The notes below the pieces were generated by a model. The model had not been told where the DNA came from. It worked only from the letters and a program-made list of their open reading frames with translations, and made no database searches. Positions 1-5,074 of a DNA stretch of 9,224 bases are shown one piece after another (within the stretch, counting starts at the first letter, position 1; each line of letters begins with the position of its first letter). Source of the stretch: Lentisphaeria bacterium (GTDB lineage Bacteria > Verrucomicrobiota > Lentisphaeria > Oligosphaerales > Lenti-02); the NCBI GenBank assembly GCA_023145395.1, contig JAGLDW010000020.1, positions 1-9,224 of the forward strand, given 5' to 3'. The position numbers and the translations under genes were made by a program.

Positions 1-114
1 AACGGCAACCGTGTGGCCTACCCCTACATCTTCGAACCAAGCCCAGGCTATGTCTGGGTCACATCGATGCAAGGCAATCTGCGTTGCGGAGTCCGCATCG
101 ACGATCTGTTCTGA
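1..114 (+). CDS. C-terminal end of a possible sialidase/BNR-type protein (5' truncated)
   Basis: An open frame enters from the left edge and ends at TGA 112-114, giving the last 37 residues of a protein. The tail contains the segment AYPYIFEPSPGYVWVTSMQG followed shortly by a basic residue stretch and an acidic/hydrophobic end (RIDDLF). From memory, this 'YPY-hydrophobic-FE-P-PG-x-W-T-T-x-(Q/R)G' pattern is typical of the last beta-propeller blade of sialidase-family (BNR/Asp-box) proteins, which hydrolyse terminal sialic acids or related glycans, but 37 residues cannot prove it and no Asp-box is visible. The frame has the same codon character as the genes downstream, and its stop lies 40 bp before the acetyltransferase start, so the two are probably co-transcribed. 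That a coding region ends here is fairly sure; the family is tentative. Confidence 0.5.
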   Translation, partial: NGNRVAYPYIFEPSPGYVWVTSMQGNLRCGVRIDDLF

Positions 115-140
115 GTCAGTGCTAAAACGCCAAACACCTG

Positions 141-146
141 AAGGAG
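141..146 (+). promoter_or_regulatory. Shine-Dalgarno site of the GNAT gene
   Basis: AAGGAG lies 8 bp before the ATG at 155. It decides the start: the same frame stays open upstream to position 11, but that extension overlaps the end of the preceding gene and does not look like GNAT sequence. Confidence 0.8.
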
Positions 147-154
147 AATTCGAC

Positions 155-631
155 ATGGAAGAGATCATTATCCGCCGTTTCCGGGAGGAGGAGCGTCAGA
201 GGCTCAAGGACATCACCGTCGCCTCCTTCGCCAATGCTTCCGTTGACAAGCGCATTGAAGATGTTTTCGGACAGCTCGGAAGCACGAACTGGCAGGAGAG
301 AAAGGCGGCTTCGATCGACGACGACCTCGCCACAAACCCCGACGGAGTTCTAGTCGCCGAGATGGGCGGCGAGATTGTGGGCTACGTCACCGTGTACATC
401 AATCGCGAGGCCAGCCTCGGACGGGTTGTCAATCTCGCCGTGGACGCGGACTGCCGCGGTCGGGGCCTCGGCAGGAAGCTTCTCGTTGCCGCCGACGACT
501 ACATGCGCGCCGAGCACATGACCCATGCCAAGATCGAGACTCTGGCTGACAACGAGGTGGGGAACCATCTCTATCCGGCTCTCGGATACCGGGAGATCGT
601 GCGCCAAGTCCACTTCGTCAAGAAGTTGTAG
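155..631 (+). CDS. GNAT family N-acetyltransferase
   Basis: A 158-residue protein, the usual size of a single-domain Gcn5-related N-acetyltransferase, which moves an acetyl group from acetyl-CoA to an amine; the substrate cannot be read from the sequence. The start is the ATG preceded by AAGGAG, and the protein opens MEEIIIRRF, a typical GNAT beta-1 strand. Strand beta-2/3 is VLVAEMGGEIVGYVTVYI (about residues 65-82). Motif A, the acetyl-CoA pyrophosphate loop, is NLAVDADCRGRGLGRKLL (93-110) with the R/Q-x-x-G-x-G signature as RGRGLG. Motif B follows as NEVGNHLYPALGY (133-145), with the tyrosine/GY pair expected after the alpha-4 helix. There is no signal peptide, so it is cytoplasmic. It follows the truncated upstream gene by 40 bp and probably shares its transcript. 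It converges on the manC-type gene with 47 bp between the stop codons, in which I see no convincing terminator. Family assignment is secure; a role in protein, antibiotic or metabolite acetylation is open. Confidence 0.9.
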   Translation: MEEIIIRRFREEERQRLKDITVASFANASVDKRIEDVFGQLGSTNWQERKAASIDDDLATNPDGVLVAEMGGEIVGYVTVYINREASLGRVVNLAVDADCRGRGLGRKLLVAADDYMRAEHMTHAKIETLADNEVGNHLYPALGYREIVRQVHFVKKL

Positions 632-678
632 GGGTCAGGCAAGAGCCTCAGTGGTTGTTTGGGATGGGACCTGGCGGG

Positions 679-1785
679 TCACAGTTGGGTGCTGCCCCGG
701 TCGCGCAGGGCGTGGACCGCTTTCTTCACGTCCTGTGCCCGGTCTTTGGGGACGATGAGCACGCCGTCCGGGGTGGTCACCACGATCAGGTCGCGAACTC
801 CCACGCAGGCGACGGCCATGCTGCTGGCACCGGGGGCGTTGTAGACAATGCAGTTCTCGGTGTCGATCAACACGGGATCTCCGATCGAGACGTTGCCCAG
901 TCCGTCCCTGTCGAACGTGCGCTCCATGGCGTCCCAGGAGCCAATATCGTCCCAACCGAACCGTCCGGGAACCACCAGGACATTGGAGGCGTGCTCGAGC
1001 AGCGCATAGTCAATACTCTTGTCCGGAAGCGTCGCGAACAGTTCCGCAGCCTCTTGTGGGTCTCCTGTTTCCAACGCGGTGGCGATGGACAGAATCGTTT
1101 TGTGAAATGCGGGGTCCGCACGTTCGAACTCTGCAAGAAACGTGCCGATAGTCCAGAAAAACATGCCGCTGTTCCAGAGGTGTCTTCCGTCCGTGGCCAT
1201 CGTTTCCGCATCCGCCGCGCACGGTTTCTCCACAAACCTCTCGACGGGATACACAGGGCAACGTGCCTCGATGCGGGCCACCGGTTCGGCATTCTCAGGT
1301 TGGCGGATGTATCCGTAGGCTGTCTCCGGCCGTGTTGGGTGGATGCCAATTGTGATGATCGCATTCTGATCCTCGGCCGCTTTCAGCGCTGCACGCACAG
1401 TGGTTCGGAATGCGTCCGCATCCCGAATCTGATGGTCCGCCGTGACCACCGCCATGGTGATCTGCTCCGGGGGGAGGCGGAGGCGGGCCAGTATCTCGGC
1501 GGCGGCGTATGCCAGGCAGCCCGCTGTGTTCCTCTTGCAGGGCTCTGCCAGAATGTTCTCCGAGGGGAGGCCGCAGCCGGACTGGCGGATAGCTTCTTGC
1601 AGATGGCTTCCCGTGACCACGAACACATGCTCGGATGGCACCACGGGCAGCAGATGATCCACTGCCTCCTGCAACATGGTGCGGTCCGGAGCGCTCAGTC
1701 GGAGGAGCTGCTTCGGGTATTTTTGTCGGGATACTGGCCAGAACCGTTCGCCAGACCCCCCCGCCATGATCACCACAACTCGCAT
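679..1785 (-). CDS. manC: Mannose-1-phosphate guanylyltransferase (GDP-mannose pyrophosphorylase)
   Basis: This 368-residue protein makes GDP-mannose from mannose 1-phosphate and GTP, the donor for mannose, fucose and rhamnose-type units of surface polysaccharides and glycoconjugates. The nucleotidyltransferase fold is clear. The G-rich GTP loop is MAGGSGERFWPVSR (residues 7-20) with the conserved lysine in YPKQLL (K25). EPCKRNTA (81-88) is the guanine/ribose-binding segment, ADH (116-118) holds the metal aspartate, ETAYGYI (154-160) and VEKP (185-188) are sugar-binding motifs, WNSGMF (204-209) is the sugar-phosphate loop and GWDDIGSW (277-284) is the family signature. A short beta-rich C-terminal region follows (about 298-345). 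The phosphomannose isomerase cupin domain of the longer (about 470-residue) bifunctional ManC/AlgA proteins is absent, so isomerisation must be done elsewhere. The ATG has GGAGG 8 bp upstream. The gene stands alone on its strand between a convergent GNAT gene and a divergent Sel1-repeat gene. No signal peptide is present; it acts in the cytoplasm. Confidence 0.95.
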   Translation of the reverse strand: MRVVVIMAGGSGERFWPVSRQKYPKQLLRLSAPDRTMLQEAVDHLLPVVPSEHVFVVTGSHLQEAIRQSGCGLPSENILAEPCKRNTAGCLAYAAAEILARLRLPPEQITMAVVTADHQIRDADAFRTTVRAALKAAEDQNAIITIGIHPTRPETAYGYIRQPENAEPVARIEARCPVYPVERFVEKPCAADAETMATDGRHLWNSGMFFWTIGTFLAEFERADPAFHKTILSIATALETGDPQEAAELFATLPDKSIDYALLEHASNVLVVPGRFGWDDIGSWDAMERTFDRDGLGNVSIGDPVLIDTENCIVYNAPGASSMAVACVGVRDLIVVTTPDGVLIVPKDRAQDVKKAVHALRDRGSTQL

Positions 1786-1793
1786 TGGGTGGA

Positions 1794-1798
1794 CCTCC
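1794..1798 (-). promoter_or_regulatory. Shine-Dalgarno site of manC
   Basis: On the minus strand GGAGG precedes the ATG at 1785 by 8 bp, which fixes the start of the guanylyltransferase at the position expected from its N-terminal MRVVVIMAGG. Confidence 0.8.
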
Positions 1799-1854
1799 AG
1801 TCAATCGAAATGCCAAGTGCCGCGCGACGAGTGCGCAAACGGACCACACCTGAA

Positions 1855-1881
1855 CGCATAAAACGAGCACCATACCTTCAA
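1855..1881 (-). promoter_or_regulatory. Weak candidate promoter for manC
   Basis: Read on the minus strand, TTGAAG (1881-1876) and TATGCG (1860-1855) are separated by 15 bp, about 70 bp before the manC start codon. The spacing is short and the -10 box poor, so this is only the best candidate I could find in the divergent intergenic region, not a firm call. Confidence 0.2.
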
Positions 1882-1919
1882 CGCTTGACGGTGTCCATCT
1901 TTCTGGGTTCGCGTGTGCG

Positions 1920-1948
1920 TTGAGCCCCCCCCCTTGCGGTGCTATATT
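1920..1948 (+). promoter_or_regulatory. Sigma70-like promoter with a poly-C spacer, driving the sel1-panB-panC-kinase genes
   Basis: TTGAGC (1920-1925, four of six consensus bases) and TATATT (1943-1948, five of six) are exactly 17 bp apart, the optimal spacing. The expected transcription start is near 1955, giving a leader of about 70 nt before the Sel1-repeat gene. Nine consecutive C residues (1925-1933) begin at the last base of the -35 box and fill the first half of the spacer. Homopolymers in this position change promoter spacing when they slip during replication, as known for the meningococcal opc and porA promoters. The promoter is inferred from sequence only; an alternative sigma factor or an unseen promoter could be used instead. 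Confidence 0.6.
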
Positions 1949-2010
1949 CGGCACGATGGAAAAGAACCGAGTTGGTGTCTGCGGAAGGACTTTCCACAGC
2001 ACCCAGTTTT

Positions 2011-2015
2011 GGAGG
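2011..2015 (+). promoter_or_regulatory. Shine-Dalgarno site of the Sel1-repeat gene
   Basis: GGAGG lies 8 bp before the ATG at 2024. It decides the start: the frame is open back to 1913, but that extension runs through the predicted promoter and would bury the signal peptide behind 37 residues. Confidence 0.8.
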
Positions 2016-2023
2016 CTACGTCG

Positions 2024-3361
2024 ATGTCCCACCAACGCTTCGCCATGCTGACGCTGGCTGCCGTGCTTGTTTGCACCACCTCAGTCGATGCTTTCAGCCT
2101 CTGGCCTTTTGGGAAGAAGAAACTCAAGCCGCAGGACGACTATCTCCCTTTGATTGACAGCAAGCCCATTGTCAAGGGGAAGCCCGAGGAAGATCCGGCT
2201 GACTCAGTGTCCGTCGAACGTATTGTCATGCTCGCCGAGAGGGGCACTGTAGGAGCGCAACTGGCACTCGGAAAGCTCTACTACGAGGGGCGTGGCGGGG
2301 TTGAGAGGGATCGCAAGAAGGCAGCCCACTGGTTCAAGACCGCTGCAGAACAGGGCAACGCCAAGGCGATGTTCAACTACGCCCTCTGTCTCGACGCCGG
2401 CCAGGGAGTCAAGGCGGATGTCGATGAGGCCATGGTCTGGTACGAGCGTGCCGCCAACAAGAGCGTGCCACAGGCGCAGCTCAACATCGCCCTCGTCGCC
2501 GAGGAAAAGGGAGACGATGCAACCGCCTTCAAATACTACAAGATGCTGGCGGATGGCAAGAGGCACCGAGGCGCCATGCGCAAGACAGCCGACTATCTTC
2601 TCAACGGTGGCAAGAATGTGAAGCCCGATCCCAGGCTGGCCACTCAATACCTTCTCATTGCCGCGCGGACGGGGGATTCCAGAGCCCAGGTGCGCTTGGC
2701 GGATTGCTACCAGAAAGGGAATGGTGTCGAGAGAAACTACCAGGAAATGTTTGCTTGGCTCTACCTTGCGGCCCGGAATGAAGACCCCGAGGCGCAAGCC
2801 AAGGTGGGGTACTGTTTCGAGACGGGCATGGGCACGGCTCGCAATACAGACACCGCCGTTCAATGGTACACGCGCGCCGCGGAGGCCGACTACGCCCCCG
2901 CGCAGGTCTCCTTGGGGAACTGCTATCTTCTTGGTAAAGGCGTGGAACGGGATTTGGAGAGCTCGGCACGCTGGTTCCGCCGAGCCGCGGAGCAGGGAGA
3001 TTCCACAGGCGAGTTCAGTCTGGGCATGGCCTATGGCCTCGGACGTGGAATCAAGATGGACCACAAACAGGCGTTCAAGTGGCTCGCATGTTCAGCAGAG
3101 AAGGCATACCCCCTCGCCCAGTACAACCTCGGAGTGTACTACGAAGACGGGTTCGGTGTCGAGCGTGATGCGCTCAAGGCTGTTCTATGGTACAAGAAAG
3201 CTGCGGCGCAGGGCTCTCCCGATGCCCATTTGGCTCTCGGACGCTGTTATTTGCATGGGCGCGGTGCGGCGCTGGATCGGACCGAGGCGCGCAAACACTT
3301 TCAAAAGGCGGCGGACGATGGCCTGCAAGAGGCCCGAGACGCTCTAGAGGAAAACTTCTGA
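2024..3361 (+). CDS. Secreted Sel1-like (SLR) repeat protein
   Basis: A 445-residue protein made almost wholly of Sel1-like repeats, alpha-alpha hairpins that stack into a solenoid for protein-protein contacts. It begins with a signal peptide: a short polar start, a hydrophobic core (about residues 8-18, MLTLAAVLVCT) and a likely signal peptidase I site after VDA (residue 23). The Cys in the core lacks a small residue before it, so a lipobox is unlikely. The mature N-terminus is rich in Trp and Lys (FSLWPFGKKK). I count about ten repeats from residue 77 to 440 with the pattern A-x-x-x-LG-x-x-Y-x-x-G-x-GV-x-x-D-x-x-x-A-x-x-WY-x-x-AA; the third is shortened and lacks the G-x-GV turn. No catalytic motif is seen. 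It is first in a probable operon, 28 bp before panB. Periplasmic Sel1 proteins such as ExoR bind sensor kinases, which is suggestive because a sensor kinase lies three genes downstream. Fold and export are well supported; the partner is unknown. Confidence 0.9.
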   Translation: MSHQRFAMLTLAAVLVCTTSVDAFSLWPFGKKKLKPQDDYLPLIDSKPIVKGKPEEDPADSVSVERIVMLAERGTVGAQLALGKLYYEGRGGVERDRKKAAHWFKTAAEQGNAKAMFNYALCLDAGQGVKADVDEAMVWYERAANKSVPQAQLNIALVAEEKGDDATAFKYYKMLADGKRHRGAMRKTADYLLNGGKNVKPDPRLATQYLLIAARTGDSRAQVRLADCYQKGNGVERNYQEMFAWLYLAARNEDPEAQAKVGYCFETGMGTARNTDTAVQWYTRAAEADYAPAQVSLGNCYLLGKGVERDLESSARWFRRAAEQGDSTGEFSLGMAYGLGRGIKMDHKQAFKWLACSAEKAYPLAQYNLGVYYEDGFGVERDALKAVLWYKKAAAQGSPDAHLALGRCYLHGRGAALDRTEARKHFQKAADDGLQEARDALEENF

Positions 3362-3389
3362 AGCCTCTCTGCGCCAGATTGGAGACGAC

Positions 3390-4208
3390 ATGAGTAGCCA
3401 GGTCCAACCGGAAAAAATTGGAGTGAAAGAGCTCCGCAAGATGGTCGCCGAGAAACGGGCCATCGTGGCTGTCACTGCCTATGACGCCCTGATGGCGCGC
3501 ATGGCTGACGAAGCGGGAGTGGACCTCATTCTCGTTGGGGATTCTCTCGGCATGACCATGCTCGGGTACAAGACGACCATCCCCGTCACCATGCGGGACA
3601 TCCTTCACCATACGTCTGCCGTGGTCCGCGGCGTGACCCGGGCCATGGTGGTTGCCGACATGCCGTTCATGACCTACCACACCTCGCAGGAGGACGCCAT
3701 GCGGAATGCCGCGGTCTTCTTGCAGGAGGGTGGTGCGGACGCGGTCAAGCTAGAGGGGGGGCAAGCTGTGTCCCAAACGGTGGAGAGGTTGGTCGTCGCA
3801 GGCGTGCCAGTGCTCGGGCATATTGGCATCCTCCCTCAGTCCGTCCTGTCCGAAGGTGGATATCACGTGCAGGGGCGCACCCCAGAGGGGGCATTGAAGC
3901 TCCTCGCCGACGCGCGTGCCATTCAAGACGCGGGTGCTTTCGGCATTGTTCTCGAAGGACTCCCGGGCACGCTGAGCGTGGAGATATCGGAGGAGCTTGA
4001 GATTCCCACCATCGGCATCGGAGCGGGTCCCGGCTGCGACGGGCAGATCCAGGTGCTTCACGACATACTCGGCTTGTTCGAGGATTTTGTGCCCAAACAC
4101 ACCAAGCGCTACGCGGAACTCGCGACGGACATACGGCAGGCAGTGGCCCACTACCGGAGCGATGTTTGCGACGGCGTTTTCCCCGGTGAGGAGCAGACCT
4201 TCAAGTGA
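3390..4208 (+). CDS. panB: 3-methyl-2-oxobutanoate hydroxymethyltransferase (ketopantoate hydroxymethyltransferase)
   Basis: PanB transfers a hydroxymethyl group from 5,10-methylenetetrahydrofolate to alpha-ketoisovalerate, giving ketopantoate, the first committed step to pantothenate and CoA, in the cytoplasm. The 272-residue length is normal (about 264 in E. coli). The TIM-barrel family motifs are complete: TAYDALMARMADEAGVD (residues 29-45), LVGDSLGM (48-55) with metal ligand D51, the substrate-binding segment GYKTTIPVTMRD (59-70), VVADMPFMTY (87-96) with metal ligand D90, AVKLEGG (118-124) with K120 and metal ligand E122, GHIGILPQ (143-150), VLEGLP (187-192) with the catalytic E189, and IPTIGIGAG (205-213). 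The ATG has GGAG 5 bp upstream and lies 28 bp after the Sel1 gene stop. It overlaps panC by 4 bp, pointing to translational coupling with the enzyme two steps later in the pathway. Confidence 0.97.
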   Translation: MSSQVQPEKIGVKELRKMVAEKRAIVAVTAYDALMARMADEAGVDLILVGDSLGMTMLGYKTTIPVTMRDILHHTSAVVRGVTRAMVVADMPFMTYHTSQEDAMRNAAVFLQEGGADAVKLEGGQAVSQTVERLVVAGVPVLGHIGILPQSVLSEGGYHVQGRTPEGALKLLADARAIQDAGAFGIVLEGLPGTLSVEISEELEIPTIGIGAGPGCDGQIQVLHDILGLFEDFVPKHTKRYAELATDIRQAVAHYRSDVCDGVFPGEEQTFK

Positions 4209-5044
4209 ACGTCGTCTCCACACTGGAACAGGTGCGCGAACAGATCGCGGCTTGGCGCAGGCAGACTCTGACCATCGGCTTCGTGCCCACCATGGGCTAC
4301 CTGCACGAGGGGCATCTCTCGCTTGTGGATGAAGCCGCGCGCCAGGCGGACCGCATCGTTGTCAGCATCTACGTGAACCCCACGCAGTTTGATCCCACGG
4401 AAGATCTGGACGTGTATCCGCGAGATTTCGACCGGGACGAGCGCCTTTGCCGAGAGCGTGGCGTGGCACTCCTGTTCTACCCGTCGAACGAAACCATGTA
4501 CACTCCCGACCACTCCACCTGGGTCCAGGAGGAATCGCTCACGGGGGCGCTCTGCGGACAATCGCGCCCGACGCATTTTCGAGGGGTCACCACGGTCGTC
4601 GCCAAGTTGTTCCACATTGTCCAGCCGGATGTGGCTGTGTTCGGACGCAAGGATGCCCAGCAGGCACTTGTCATCCAGCGCATGGTGCGGGACCTGAACA
4701 TCCCCGTGTCCATTTGCACCGTTCCCATTGTGCGGGAACCCGACGGATTGGCCATGAGTTCCCGCAACCGCTACCTGACCGGGGATCAGCGACAGCGTGC
4801 GCTCTGCCTCAACCGCAGTCTCAGAGAGGCAGTCGGACTTCATGCCCAAGGGGAACGCTCGGCGAAATGCTTGGTGAATATCATTCGCGAGGCTGTTCGC
4901 CAGGCGGAAGGAAACCTGGACTACGTGGAACTGGTCTCACGAGAGACGCTTCATCCCCTCGAAATGGTGAATGAGCCCGCGCTTCTCGCCGTGGCGGCCC
5001 ACTTTGGGCCGACGCGCCTACTCGACAACGCGGATCTCGGCTGA
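4205..5044 (+). CDS. panC: Pantothenate synthetase (pantoate-beta-alanine ligase)
   Basis: PanC joins pantoate and beta-alanine with ATP through a pantoyl-adenylate, the last step of pantothenate synthesis, in the cytoplasm. The 279-residue length matches the family (283 in E. coli). Class I aminoacyl-tRNA synthetase-like motifs are present: FVPTMGYLHEGHLSL (residues 26-40) with the HIGH-like H34 and H37, IYVNPTQF (55-62) with the pantoate-binding glutamine, HFRGVTTVVAKLF (124-136), the FGRKDAQQ segment (146-153) with ATP-contacting lysine and aspartate, and the KMSKS-like loop MSSRNRYL (184-191). The start is GTG; GTGA is shared with the panB stop codon, and GAGGAG at 4188-4193 lies 11 bp upstream. 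The histidine kinase gene begins 30 bp after the stop. panD, which would supply beta-alanine, is not in the window. Confidence 0.97.
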   Translation: MNVVSTLEQVREQIAAWRRQTLTIGFVPTMGYLHEGHLSLVDEAARQADRIVVSIYVNPTQFDPTEDLDVYPRDFDRDERLCRERGVALLFYPSNETMYTPDHSTWVQEESLTGALCGQSRPTHFRGVTTVVAKLFHIVQPDVAVFGRKDAQQALVIQRMVRDLNIPVSICTVPIVREPDGLAMSSRNRYLTGDQRQRALCLNRSLREAVGLHAQGERSAKCLVNIIREAVRQAEGNLDYVELVSRETLHPLEMVNEPALLAVAAHFGPTRLLDNADLG

Positions 5045-5074
5045 ACGCCGCGTGCATGATTTGATGGGAAAACT

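Noticed and set aside
632..678. A bidirectional terminator between the convergent GNAT and manC genes.
   Set aside because: No stem with adjacent T or A tract could be found in the 47 bp.
655..1923. A 422-codon plus-strand open frame across the manC region.
   Set aside because: It is antisense to the well-supported guanylyltransferase, has no ribosome site or recognisable motif, and runs through the divergent promoter region.
2024..2080. The Sel1-repeat protein as a lipoprotein, using the Cys at residue 17.
   Set aside because: The residue before the Cys is Val rather than Gly, Ala or Ser, and a good signal peptidase I site follows at VDA.
2204..3064. A 286-codon minus-strand open frame inside the Sel1-repeat gene.
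   Set aside because: It is a shadow of the repeats on the other strand, with no independent support.
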